Origin: Artemia franciscana | Lineage: Eukaryota > Arthropoda > Branchiopoda > Anostraca > Artemiidae | Reading direction: 5' to 3' | Assembly: GCF_032884065.1 (NCBI RefSeq) | Contig: NC_088879.1 | Span: 16,684,489-16,748,488 of the forward strand | DNA length: 64,000 nt | Shown: one piece after another, positions 11,598 to 24,398 of the stretch | Layout of the letters: every line of letters starts with the position of its first letter | Position numbering within the stretch: position 1 is the stretch's first letter | Translations under genes and position numbers: made by a program | The notes under the pieces: model-generated | The model's database searches: none | The model's input: the letters and a program-made list of their open reading frames with translations, nothing else | Told to the model about the DNA's origin: nothing

Positions 11598-14195
11598 AAG
11601 AGCCTCTGAAATAGAAATTGAATAAAAATTTTATAATATATAAAATTGCTTGGCCACTTCATTACCTTACCTTATATCGAAGCTTGGAGCGATATAAGGA
11701 TTTTCCGTCCGATATAAGAGATATTAATGATTTTTTGTTATTATTTTTAACTTAGAGCTACATTTACCTCTATTAATTTTATTATGAGCAAGGGTAAGAA
11801 GCAGTGAGGGGTTTGAAATATACCTCTATATTACCCCATGGTGGGGTATTTGGTGGCTTTTTTTAGCTTTTTGTTTTTGCAAGGATCGTGTTGAAAACAA
11901 CTTGCTCAATATTATTGCTTTGACCATTTGCCTCAATTTTGACTACAGTAAAGTGAAGGTGCTATAGACTGAACATCCACAACTTGAACTCTAGGAGTGG
12001 TATAGCCCTAATAAAATAAGTGTACTGTTAATTTTTATAACTATTATTACTCTACTCTTTCTTGAAGTTCTTTTGGGAGAGTTTAATTAAAATTTTTGTT
12101 TCATATTGACCTGAGTTTTTACACCAAAATTACCAATTTTAGTCCGAAATGCGGAGAGAATGAAGATTCAAAGTACTTTCTGTACAATTGTAAGGAATTG
12201 AAGTATTTATGTCCAAGCGTTTCTAGTGCTGTCTGGTTGTTGGCTTCTTTTAGGTTGTTTCAGAATGACTCCACAGTGCCTTCATAGTTTCTGTGCAATT
12301 GTAAGGAGTTGAAGTATTTGGGAGTAGAAATTTTTTGAATTCGGATAAAAGGGAGGGGTTGGATGGTGGGAATTTATAAAAGTAATTGTAAAGTAGATAT
12401 AAAATATGTGGGGAGATAAGTCCGTGTAGCCATGCAGCAGAGAGAGATTTTTGCTAGGGGTGAGGGCGATGGGTGGGACAAAAGAAAATGTAGAAATTTA
12501 TTTTATAAGGCCTGCTTGAAGTACTTTATTTCACATTTTTTGCAGCCGTGGCCCATGTAGCTATAAAGCATTTACGATATATCGGCGACATTTTATGTTA
12601 GTTTTATTTTATAATGTGTCTTATTATATTTGTTTTGTTTCACAGTTGTTATACTTTTTCATTGTTATTGTTATATACCATTGTTAGTATCATGTGCTAT
12701 TATTTTGTGTTATTTGTTTTTCGCCATTACCCAAAGTGGCTTTTGTTGCAATAAATACCTATTATCTATGCATGCTAATACTAATAGTCCTATAATTGCT
12801 AGTCTTGCAGCTTCCACTATTTCTCAGGCTAAGGGTATTTAGGTGAGCCTTAATTAGGGAAGGGCGGCAGTGCCAAAAGGAGAAAATTGAACATCGCCCC
12901 AATCCCCTACAATTGTGTTTAAAACAAATATATTAAGGCCGGTTTTACTGTCGGCGTAATGTAACGCAACAGGAGATCAAGTAGTTCACTTTGCTGCTTG
13001 TGCAAGGCATTGGGAAACTTTGTCGAGGTCGAGATTGCCACTAAACGTTGATATCCGTTGGCCAATCAGAGGTGATTAAAAGACGCACTCGTTGCCTCTT
13101 CCATTTGGTGAGTTATAATATTTTCGATTGTTCTTTGTTATCGTCACTGTGAGGTAAGCTTGCAATATAAGATGAATTGATAATCTAAGCGTCTGGACAA
13201 CAACGCAAATGGCTCCTATAGAAACGGGAAAAAATATATAAAAGTTTCTTTCAAAATACAATATCTTAGAACGCACCCATTATTTTATTGACAATGTTTG
13301 AGGATGAAGGGATCATTTCTAATTATGTTACCGGTACTGTTGACAAAGGTACTCAAAAGCAAAGAAAAGGGGTAAGGATTAAGAAAAGGCATAGATAGTT
13401 GGCTGGGGAAAAAGATAAGTTTCTGCTGAAGCTGTAAAACTTAACCCAATCAAGGTGGAAAGTTGACGCGGTAAAAGATTGGCAGAAGATATACAGTGCA
13501 TTTTGATGCAGTGAACAACAAACTCTTGATCCAATTTTTTTGTGTCCAAAATTCTTTTCCTATGAGGCTAAAAGAGAACTGATTCAGAATATGATGTCAA
13601 GACAAAAAGGACCAATGGGTAAAGGGGGTGATAGGTGGTGCTAGTATACCCGTCCCTAGTACCAGAAAATGTATCTCCCAAACAATATTACCGCGCTAAG
13701 GGGCTCGTTAAGGTACGCATGAAAGTATAGTTGGCCTTATAGTGCCCTATAACGGGTTCCATGTGTGTGAAAAAGTAAGTATAACCGTGTCTCATGTCAA
13801 GGGAGATGTGAAATATACTCATTTAACTATTGACATAGACTTGGATGAAGTAATTGAGAAGCAAAATATTTGACTCCAGATTGGTACTAGGTGACATATG
13901 CTACTTAAATTTCTCTACAGTAGGGTTCAAATCCATTCGGCATGAAGAAAGATAAGATAATATTTATTTTCAAAAGGCTATCACAAGCTCTATAGAGCCG
14001 AATTCGTTTTATATGTCAGTTAAAGTTAAGAAAAAAAAAATTCAAATCAGTACATTAAGTCAAACGCTTAAAATTAAAAAAAAAAAAATTAAAAAGGCAA
14101 AATCATTAAAATTAAAGGGCGAATATGTAAACTTGACAATTAAATCAAAAATAAAAACGGCAATAGAGGAAAAGGTGATTTTGGCAAGGACATGA
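11598..14195. other. intergenic AT-rich DNA, no recognised gene
   Basis: Apart from the small LINE pieces near 12.1-12.3 kb I recognise nothing. The plus-strand stretch at 12130-12330 may be an RT tail remnant (KELKYLGVEIF at the right end). The rest is AT-rich and stop-rich on both strands, with A-rich low complexity at 14.03-14.1 kb. Confidence 0.5.
12211..12285 (-). mobile_element. 75-bp fragment of the RTE-like LINE between 29-bp direct repeats
   Basis: Nearly the same sequence as 10442-10515 of the large LINE ('gtccaagYgtttctaRtgctgtct', 'cagaatgactccacagt'). It is flanked on both sides by copies of 'caattgtaaggaRttgaagta' (12185-12205 and 12295-12315), consistent with an insertion that duplicated about 29 bp of target. 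Confidence 0.75.
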
Positions 14196-14815
14196 TTACG
14201 AATTTTTATAAAGGTGCTCCAGAATAAAGGGGATAAAAATTTTACGAAACCTGTCTGTAACAGCATGGATCGAAGAGTAAGTTGGGATTGCCAAGGAGGC
14301 TGACCGGGGGAGTCGAGGTCTAAAGGGATTGTGAAATTCAGGGAGTAAGTCCTCAGTACGTGGATTGGAAATGACTGATTTAGCGAAAAGCAAGTAAATT
14401 TTTTCCCTCCTTTCTTTTAAGGTGGTAATGTGTGCAGCTTTAAGGAGGAAGGAGTATGGAATTTGGCCTTCTTTGTAAATGATCCTGAGCGAACGCTTTG
14501 GACCGACTCAATTTTGTCATTAAGTTCACTTGAAAGTTGCGAATGCCAGACCGGACATGCATATTCCAATAACGGCCTGATAAAGGACAAGTAAACACGG
14601 AGGAAATGTATCTTAGGACGATTAAGTTTGTTTAGCAGCTTAAACATGGATAGTGAAATATTTGCTTGCTTAACTATGTTGGAAACATGTGTGTCCCACT
14701 TAAGATCCTTAGAAATTGTGACACCAAGGGGTTTAACATGTTTCATGATAAACTCCAAATATATGATGGACATATTTCCATCTTTGGGGGAATTCCTTGC
14801 CAATTTTGTTAATCA
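14196..14815 (-). pseudogene. CR1/jockey-like LINE, RT C-terminal end
   Basis: Minus-strand translation from about 14740 gives the RT thumb and connection region: KPLGVTISKDLKWDTHVSNI, then FIRPLLEYACPVWHSQLSSE and KIESVQ. A second frame (14393-14196) gives the typical tail ending in FRKIFIPFILEHLY. Fingers, palm and endonuclease are absent, so this is a 5'-truncated insertion, the usual fate of LINE copies. It has at least one frameshift between the two parts. It lies immediately left of unit A copy 1 and is missing from the other copies, so it lies outside the duplicated segment. Confidence 0.85.
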
Positions 14816-16557
14816 TGACAAGAAATAAGATAAAACCTTCACCCTTATAATAGATGACAAGCTGGCATCTTCATCACAACTATAAGCTATTTCAGTGCCA
14901 CCAAATCAGGCAGACATTAGATTGCTGACAGGAATTGGCATCATTGTCAGGGTACTCCACATAGTGTTGTCTGGCTACTAGCAATGAAGGAAACATTTAC
15001 AGCGTTGGTGAAGGATTCTTGGATTATGTCAATTTCAATGATGGACATAAAATTATTTCATTTGGATGTATTACGTACATTTTGTCTGTGTCTCTGTCTC
15101 CAGGGAGCAGTGATAGGGGATACTAACCTTTGCATGGTTATACAGGCCACAGCATTGTCACCATCAATTCTTCTTGTCCTGAGTTTACGCTCCATTGGGC
15201 TCTCCGTAACAGCACAAAAATGTTCTTTGAAAAATTTTATTGCGTTGATATGTTTCATTGTTTTTATTTCAGAAAACAATTGATTGTCCTAATTTCTTGC
15301 ACTAACCAAAAGTCACTTTATGCATATTACTAGTTCTGCTACTACTATTCAAGGGATATTGAAAACTAAACATATAATGCGGAACTTTAAGCAGAAATTA
15401 AGGGGTATTGACATTAATAAAACCACACTATGGGGATACTGACTATCAAAAGAGTATATCAGTAATATTAATTGAAAACTAATTAAAACTAAAATTTAAT
15501 AGGTTCTGGACCCATTGACTTCTTTCAAGTGACAACACGGCCCACTATAATGATTGGTTGAGCATCCCTGACGTATAGTAATAAGTTGCAATTTTCAGAG
15601 CGCGTTGATGGGATTTTGAAGTAACTATAAGGCACTACATGAAAGCTAACACCGCCACTACGGCTAATATTACTACTATTGTTATTACTATCACTCCTGC
15701 TGCTCCAGTTAGTTTTATTTCTACTACGAATAATACCACGCAAAGGATAAGAAATTTACGGTAAAACTTTCAAAGGATGGTGAGGGTGGTTTTAAATAAA
15801 ATGTAAAAAGACTACATGCAGACACTTTGTCAGATAAGCGTATAAGCCAAATTTCAGGAACAGCTAGGACTGTTAAGCTGAAATTTTTAGATCATTGAAA
15901 TAAATCAAAACACACTGTACCCTGTAATCACAATGTACACACTGTAATTAAAAGAATGTTTTGGTAGGGTCCAAGCATAGGCTTAATGCATTAAACTATA
16001 ACTTAAAAGGCTAATGGTATTGCTATTACTTTTATTACTGCCGCTACTTCTACTATTTTTGAAATAAATAAAATAGTTTAAGTGCATCCAGGTTGGCAAA
16101 ATACAACAAATGGAATATATCAGGCACTGAACAGGGTATTAAATGGAAACTCGCAGAAGATGTTGAGGGGCATGTAGCACTAAATAAAAAAGCACTTGTT
16201 GCACGCTGGTAGTCGAAAGGGTGAATCAGCAAAATATCAGGAACGGTCAGCCTATTAAACTGAAATTTCTGGGGATACTACTACTACTCCAGCTAAAACT
16301 TACTCTGGAACTAGATAAATAGTGTTTAAGACCATCGAAGTTATCTAAATGGAACAGATGAAATATCTCAGGAGTGGAATGTTGTAACGAGTAAGAACTT
16401 CTAGAAAATGTATTTGATATAAAACAGAGGTACTATGGCACTATTGAAAGGCATCGAGGGCATATAGGTTCTCAAAAAGCATATTATTAATGTCTTAGGG
16501 AAGGATTAGGATATTAAGTTGAAACTCTCAAAGCCTGTATGAATACTATTGCTATTA

Positions 16558-16990
16558 TTACTATTAAACTGGACCAAAGGGTGAACTTAAATTTAGGTTT
16601 GAAAAATGGCACAGATTCAACGTTTCAGGAACAAAATATGGGGAGTATATTCCTGTTAAAAAAGACGTTAGGTAAATCTCGTGATCTTCGTTCAGATACT
16701 TCCCAGATTAATTAAGGAATATCTCAGGGCTCTGTCCTTGGGCCTGTTTTATTTATTCTTTTTATAAATGATTTACCGGATGTTTTGCCTCTTTGCAAAA
16801 TTATTATGTTTGCAGATGATGTAGTAGTTTTTTCCTCTCACCGGGACTTAGCAGTTCTTTTCCATAACCTTGAATGCTCGTTACAAGGTGTATCTTTTTG
16901 GTACTCAAGGAATTTACTAGCCCTTAATGAGAAAAAATGCCAATATATGTTGTTTTTGCGAACTGGATCGGTCGCGAACTGGTTGTAAAC
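16558..16990 (+). pseudogene. jockey/CR1-like RT palm fragment (unit A copy 1)
   Basis: The plus strand encodes a short RT palm: QGSVLGPVLFILFINDLPD, IIMFADDVVVFSS (the catalytic FADD motif) and a following helix ending NEKKCQYMLF. A stop (TAA for Tyr) sits just before the QGSVLGP block. Only about 100 residues of the ~500-residue RT region remain, with no endonuclease or thumb, so it is dead. Compared with unit A copy 3, this copy lacks about 370 bp holding part of a second, different RT between 'gttaggtaa' and 'atctcgtgat'. Confidence 0.85.
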
Positions 16991-17404
16991 CATTTTTGGT
17001 TATATATATTTGTGTCTAAGTTGTGTTTTTTTTATACTGTATTACTGCCAATTGGCAAAATCAGGTTCAACAAATTCAAAAAATAATACGACAGCATTTA
17101 TCAGAAATTGTTTGTTTAGAATTTTTTCTAAAAATTCTAAAAGCAAATGACGCTATGGAATTTTGAAATAATTCACTTCAATTGTCAATTTTGGTTGAAA
17201 AACGTTTTAGGTTTATTGATACATTATTTCTTTGAAGTTAAATCGGCTTCCTATTAATATTTCGGATGGAAGTTTCATTGTTCTTATACAGTTCTTTAAA
17301 ATGTGACTTATTTTGCTACTGTGATACTATTTATTATGTTATTTTAGCAATTGTGGTGCTTATCACAAAGTCTGACAAAAGACCAAAAGGAAGTAGAAAG
17401 ATTT

Positions 17405-17476
17405 GCCGAAACCCGGGATCGAACCAGTGATCTTTAGATCTTCAGTCTAATGTTCTCCCAACAGAGCTATTTCGAA
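17405..17476 (-). tRNA. degraded tRNA-Phe(GAA), left member of pair, copy 1
   Basis: The minus strand keeps the anticodon arm TTAGA-CTGAAGA-TCTAA (GAA, Phe) and a good B box GGTTCGATCC. The acceptor has two mispairs (5' TTCGAAA against 3' TTTCGGC), and the D and T stems carry mismatches. Probably a tRNA pseudogene, produced by the tandem duplication that also made the better copy 440 bp to the right. Confidence 0.75.
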
Positions 17477-17844
17477 TATCATAAATTATCCTTGATATAC
17501 GTTCTGTTGAAAGTAATTAATTATAAAAACCAATCAACCAATCGTGGATTAATTTCGAAGTTTTACTGCCTTGAGCCTTTATCTTTGGGAGGATGCAGTA
17601 TTATTTTCGTGAGTAGGAAGGGGGTTGGTATATTTGACTATGGAAAGGTGTTTTTTTACTGATTACTGTCCCTAAATAATGAAAGTTAAGCATTTTTAGT
17701 GTTCAGAGTACCAGAATGTCTAGGGGGTTAAATTAAGGTTTGGTATTCGCGAAGTCAAATTTCAAGTTTCGCACGAAGCTACGAATGCTGCAATATTTTC
17801 GAGAAACCAATAAAAATATGTCCGGTGTAGATATCATGCACCGG

Positions 17845-17914
17845 GCCGAAACCTGGGATCGAACCAGGGACCTTAGATCTTCAGTCTAACGCTCTCCCAC
17901 TGAGCTATTTCGGC
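17845..17914 (-). tRNA. tRNA-Phe(GAA), right member of pair, copy 1
   Basis: The minus strand folds into a full cloverleaf: acceptor GCCGAAA/TTTCGGC 7/7, D stem GCTC/GAGC, anticodon stem TTAGA/TCTAA with loop CTGAAGA (GAA), T stem CCTGG/CCAGG. A box TAGCTCAGTGGG and B box GGTTCGATCC are intact. The length is 70 nt, short of the usual 73, with one base missing from the D loop and a 4-nt variable loop. A TTTTT terminator lies ~28 nt downstream on the minus strand. It may be functional or a near-intact copy; the short loops leave doubt. Confidence 0.85.
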
Positions 17915-18301
17915 TTATCATGAATTATATTTCAAATACTTTGTGTTGAAAATAATTAATTATAAAAACAAATCAACCAATCGTAGCTTAATTTTGAAGT
18001 TTTACTGCCTTGAGCCTTTATTTTTAGGAGGATTCAGTATTATTTTCGTGAATAGAAAAGGGGTTGGTATATTTGACTATGGAAAGGTGTTTTTTACTGG
18101 TTACTGTCCCTAAATAATAAAAAATTAGGCATTTTTAGTGTACAGAGTACCAGAATGTCTAGGGGGTTAAATTAAGGTTTGGTTTTCACGAAGTAATGTT
18201 TCAAGTTTCGCACGAAGCTGCGAATTGATCACGCTGCAATATTTTCGAGAAACCAACAAAAATATGTCCGGTGTAGATATCATGCACCAGGAGAATTTGA
18301 T

Positions 18302-18636
18302 GGTAAAATTCTAGTTAATTGACTTCTTGCTAACTCAGGAAGGGTTTAGGTTAGGAAAATGAAACTTTCACGGATGAATCTACAGATTAAAGTATGTCTC
18401 AGGAAGGTGTTTTGAATCAACTACCTCCAATCCTTCTCCCTTTAGAGGGAGTTATAATATGTGTGTTATAAAAGTAAAACCTTCCAAAATAGATCTTCTG
18501 CTTAATTGAAGTACAAAAAACTTTAAAATACCTTCCCGGGACATACTCTAGCCTGTAGACCCATCCCTGAAAGTTTTATTTTCATAACCTAAACCCTTTC
18601 CGAGATAGCAAGAAGTCAATTAAGTAGAATTTTTCC
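18302..18636. repeat. foldback element, ~112-bp inverted arms, copy 1
   Basis: The left arm starts GGTAAAATTCTAG and the right arm, read in reverse complement, GGAAAAATTCTAC. The arms pair over about 112 bp at roughly 85% by hand alignment, separated by ~110 bp. No ORF lies inside. Resembles a foldback/MITE-type non-autonomous element; no clear target duplication was found. Confidence 0.85.
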
Positions 18637-19015
18637 GAATTGACTTCTATGACTGCAGCGGTAGCTAGTTTTTAATGGTAATATCGAACTCTAGGCCATA
18701 GTAAACCGAGCTGCAGCAGTAGCTAGTAATATTGGTTGCAGCGGTAGCTAGTGATCTAGTAACAGACGATTAGGTCCAATGCTAAGAAATTTAATAACCC
18801 TTAACTACTAAAAATAGAATCTGATCAAAACAAGAATTATGCTATTTGAACAGCCTTGTTCGAAACCCCTATATATGAAGAGTCCCTTGGCTTGAAGAAC
18901 AAGGGAAATATATTGGTTTGAAAATAAAGAAAAGTGGCTGCAACCAAAATTTTTGATATACGTCATTTTTTTTTATATAATAAAGAACCAACTCTAGCCC
19001 ATAGTAACTTAAATA

Positions 19016-19064
<49 letters not shown>

Positions 19065-19800
19065 AATAAATTGTCAGTGTGTGTATGTGTGTGTGTGTGT
19101 GTGTGTCGAGTGACGTCATGTTTGTGTTTCGACTGACGTCATGTTTGTCGACTGACGTCATTATAAGGATTGAGCTGTATGCGTCATGAAGTTGTTTGTC
19201 AACTGACGTCTTGTTTGTCAACTGGTGAAATTACATACCGGGACACCGGGACACAAATGACGACCGGGACACAGGGAATATAAATGACGACCGGGAACCT
19301 CAAAGAGAAATTACAGACTGGGACACCCGGACACAAATCACGACCGGGACACAGGGAATATAAATGACGACCAGGACATAGGGACACAACTACAACGGGG
19401 ACGCCGGGGGCACAGGCGGGATGTATAAATGACGACCGGGACACAGGGATTGTTCGAATAGAAATTACAGACCGGGACACAAATGACGACCGGGACACAG
19501 GGAATATAAATGACGACCGGGACATTCAAAGAGAAATTACAAACTGGGATACCGGGACACAAATGACGACCGGGACACAGGGAATATAAATGACGACCGG
19601 GACACAGGGACACATCATTAAAATAATGAGGTATATATATATCTATCTCTATTCACAGGTGGGACACAGGGACACAACTACAATGGCACGTAACTAATAT
19701 GGCGCGTAACGACTTACGCGCGCGGGGGGGCTTGGGGGGGGCGCGAAGCGCCCCACCAATTAGGTGTTGGGGTGGCGCGAAGCGCCACCCCAACAGCCAG
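19016..19800 (+). mobile_element. non-autonomous Helitron, 785 bp
   Basis: Begins TC (19016-19017, preceding base T rather than A) and ends in a 12-bp-stem hairpin ('ttggggtggcgc' gaa 'gcgccaccccaa') followed by CAGCCAG at 19794-19800 and then T. The CTRR end is changed to CCAG. A TA array (19020-19057) and a GT array (19079-19107) lie in the 5' part, followed by TGACGTCA octamers and then the 'gaccgggacac' minisatellite (19.24-19.62 kb). No coding capacity. It sits at the right edge of unit A; copies 2 and 3 of the same insertion lack the 3' hairpin. Confidence 0.82.
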
Positions 19801-19896
19801 TATATATATAAAAAGAAGTTGTTTGTTTGTGTGTTTGTCGACTGACGTCATGTTTGTGTGTCGACTGAGGTCATTTATATTCCCTGTGTCCCGGTC
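19801..19896 (+). mobile_element. Helitron 5'-end fragment
   Basis: Resembles the Helitron 5' end (tatatataaaaagaagttgt, then TGACGTCA and a short piece of the gaccgggacac-type repeat). It breaks off at 19896, where the LINE sequence starts. Confidence 0.7.
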
Positions 19897-21167
19897 GACT
19901 TGCTTTCTCTCGTATGACATCGATAAGCTCCTGGAGCCTTTACTTGTTTGCCTCAATCAGGGTGATATTGTCGAAATCAAGATTTGCTAGTCGTTTATTA
20001 TTGCATATTTGGATCCCAATCCCTGTGCAATCTTGGAGCGCATGATCAATAACCAGGACAAAAATCAGGGGGGGGGGAGGACACATCCCTGTTTGACCCC
20101 AGAAATGATGCTGAAAGACCTTGTAATTACTTCATGGGTCCGAACGCAGCACTCCTTGTTTTCGTAAGTGCACTGATCAGGGATGTCAGTTTATCTGGAA
20201 TGCCGTAGTGTCGGAGGATTTTCCACAGCGACTCTCGGTGTATTGAGTCAAAGGCTGTTTTGAGATCCACAAAGACAAGGTACATCTTTTGCCTCCATTC
20301 GTTGCAATCCTCAATCAACATGTGCAGGACATATACAAGGTCTGAGCAGGAGCGAGGTGGGCAGAAGCCATGATGTTTGTCTCTCAAGTGCTTATTTAGT
20401 GCTGTCTGGATACGGCAGAGGATTATCTGTGAGAATAGTTTCCCTGGGATAGAAAGGAATGTTATTCCCCTCTAGTTATCGCACTTCAATGCATCTCCTT
20501 TCTTAAAAAGCTTGATGAGTTTGCTTTTTCTCGATTCTTCAGGGACTTTCTCTGATTTCCAGATGCATGCAAAGAATGCCATCCATACCGTCATGCTAGT
20601 ACATAAAGAGGTTTTGATCATTTCTGCAGATATCCTGTCACTTCCTGGTGCTCTACTGTTGTTCATCTTGCGAGCGGCTTGAACTATTTCTTCGGTCGAT
20701 GGCTCTTCTGTATTGATTTGAAAGTCAAGGCAAGGGGTTGTGAGGATGTCTGCTATGTTCGGAGGACTAGGTCTGTTGATGACTTTCTCAAAATGTACGG
20801 CCCAAACTTTAGAGGTTTCATCGGGAGCTGTGACCATCTTGCCATTTTTATCTTTAACTGGCCTGTTTAGGTTACGTCGTTTCCCGATGATTTCATTGTT
20901 AATTTTGTAAACAGCTCTGGAATCGTCGCCTTTGGCTGCTTCTTCTGCCGTAGCTGCCTTCTTTTCTAGAAAGTATTGTTTATCCCCCCTTGCGCTCTTC
21001 TTCACTAGCTTGTCTTGGTGTCGGTATAAATGATTTCTCAAGATTTTATCGCCGTCGTCTCCACCGTTTAGAAGACGTTTTTTTAATTTCTGACGCTTTT
21101 CAATGAGGATCTAAGTCTTATCGAATAACCATTCATCTTTGGGTCTTTTTTTTGTGTCCAAGCGTTT
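19897..21167 (-). pseudogene. RTE/CFDP2-like LINE, internal fragment with RT palm
   Basis: Second minus-strand copy of the family at 8.9-11.6 kb, truncated at both ends by Helitron or T-rich sequence. From 21041 down it encodes the linker and RT fingers (KKSARGDKQY, KNGKMVTAPDETSKVWAVHF, NNSRAPGSDRISAEMIKTSL). From 20387 it encodes the palm start (GFCPPRSCSDLVYVL, then FVDLKTAFDSIHRESLW with the motif A Asp). The YADD region and endonuclease are missing. Fewer stops than the first copy, so it inserted or decayed later. It shows what the first copy lost (about 20025-20404). Confidence 0.88.
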
Positions 21168-21711
21168 TTTACCTTTTTTTAGTTTTTTTAGTTTTTTTAG
21201 TTTTTTAGCTTTTTTACTTTTTTTATTAGTTTTTAGTTTTTTTGTAGTTTTTGCCTTTTTTAGTTTTTTCAGTTTTTTTTTTAGTTTTTTATTGGTTTTT
21301 ACCTTTATTTTAGCTTATTTTTCAGTTTTTTCCTTTTTTTTAGTTTTTTTTAGTTTTTAGTTTTTTTAGTTTTTTACCTTTTTTTAGTTTTTTTAGTTTT
21401 TTTAGTTTTTTAGGCTTTTTTATTTTTTTTATTAGTTTTTAGTTTTTTTTGTAGTTTTTGCCTTTTTTTTAGTTTTTTTAGTTTTTTAGCTTTTTTATTA
21501 GTTTTTAGTTTTTTTTGTAGTTTTTGCCTTTTTTTAGTTTTTTTAGTTTTTTAGCTTTTTTATTTTTTTTATTAGTTTTTAGTTTTTTTTTGTAGTTTTT
21601 GCCTTTTTTTAGTTTTTTCAGTTTTGACGTCACCTGATCCAGTTTTTTCAGGTGACGTCACCTGATCCACGATCCACAGATCCACAGACAACTTATTTTT
21701 ATATATATAGA
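21168..21711 (-). mobile_element. Helitron 5' end with T-rich array (minus orientation)
   Basis: Right boundary: a reverse-complement Helitron 5' terminus ('acttatttttatatatatag' then a, with the flanking T at 21712). Inside it are two TGACGTCA octamers in an inverted arrangement around 'cctgatccagttttttcaggtgacg' (21625-21668). The rest is a 'tttttagtttttt' array. No 3' end is present, so it is truncated at the LINE junction. Confidence 0.75.
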
Positions 21712-22555
21712 TAGTTTTTTTTTTTTACTTATGTCCTGGTCGTCATTTATACTCCCTGTGTCCCGGTGCTTTGTTGATTGCTAATCGAACATTCCTTTTG
21801 TCCTGGTCGCTTTCTCTTTGAGTTTTGTCATTTATTTTTTTCTTTTTTAGTTCTTTTAGTTTTTACCTTTTTTAGTTTTTTTAGTTTTTTAGATGAAAAT
21901 TTTTTTTAGTTTTTTCCTTTTTTTCTTTTTAGTTTTTTATTGGTTTTTACCTTTATTTTAGCTTATTTTTCAGTTTTTTCCTTTTTTTTAGTTTTTTTTT
22001 ATTTTTTATTTTTTTTAGTTTTTTACCTTTTTTTTAGTTTTTTTAGTTTTTTAGCTTTTTTACTTTTTTTATTAGTTTTTAGTTTTTTTTTGTAGTTTTT
22101 GCCTTTTTTTAGTTTTTTCAGTTTTTTTTTTAGTTTTTTATTGGTTTTTACCTTTATTTTAGCTTATTTTTCAGTTTTTTCCTTTTTTTTTAGTTTTTTT
22201 TAGTTTTTAGTTTTTTTAGTTTTTACCTTTTTTTAGTTTTTTTAGTTTTTTTAGTTTTTTAGCTTTTTTATTTTTTTTATTAGTTTTTAGTTTTTTTTGT
22301 AGTTTTTGCCTTTTTTTAGGTTTTTTAGTTTTTTAGCTTTTTTATTAGTTTTTAGTTTTTTTTGTAGTTTTTGCCTTTTTTTAGTTTTTTTAGTTTTTTA
22401 GCTTTTTTATTTTTTTTATTAGTTTTTAGTTTTTTTTTGTAGTTTTTGCCTTTTTTTAGTTTTTTCAGTTTTGACGTCACCAGATCCAGTTTTTTCAGGT
22501 GACGTCACCTGATCCATCCACAGACAGACAGACAACTTATTTTTATATATATAGA
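21712..22555 (-). mobile_element. Helitron-derived block with T-rich array, 5' end at right
   Basis: Starts with a fragment of the gaccgggacac minisatellite (as cccggtcgtcattta) and a short helicase-derived piece ('ttgattgctaatcgaacattcc'), runs through ~600 bp of T-rich array and ends in the same inverted TGACGTCA pair and Helitron 5' terminus at 22554-22555. Nearly the same block recurs at 23545-24398 and 24399-25100. Confidence 0.7.
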
Positions 22556-22557
22556 TG

Positions 22558-24398
<1,841 letters not shown>

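Larger units (their letters stand above)
14851..19015. repeat. segmental duplication unit A, copy 1
   Basis: A ~4.2 kb segment whose near-identical copies start at 25212 and 44397. It starts at 'tagatgacaagc' and ends at the 5' terminus of a plus-strand Helitron (19016). Contents in order: a non-coding part with CTA-rich old repeats (15.35-16.55 kb), an RT fragment, two tRNA-Phe sequences in ~440 bp tandem repeats, a foldback element, and three copies of 'tgcagcRgtagctagt' (18.65-18.75 kb). This copy is not followed by unit B. Confidence 0.92.

Noticed and set aside
14013..14195. Lys-rich frame
   Set aside because: A-rich low-complexity DNA; no conserved features.
15058..15283. Frames on both strands at the start of unit A, also at 25.4 and 44.6 kb
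   Set aside because: Overlapping antisense frames of similar length with no recognisable domain; not consistently open across the three copies.
19199..19613. Long frames with repeated CPGRHLYSLCPG-type peptides, also at 22.87-23.5, 37.4-38.7 and 43.3-43.6 kb
   Set aside because: Minisatellite repeats read in the strand opposite to the Helitron helicase; open in several frames at once, so not evidence of a gene.
19240..19620. CRISPR-like regular repeats in the minisatellite
   Set aside because: Repeat units vary in length and phase, there are no unique spacers, and the genome is eukaryotic.
21139..21360. Phe/Ser-rich hydrophobic frame, also at 23.77-23.95 kb
   Set aside because: Translation of T-rich array; no membrane protein is implied.
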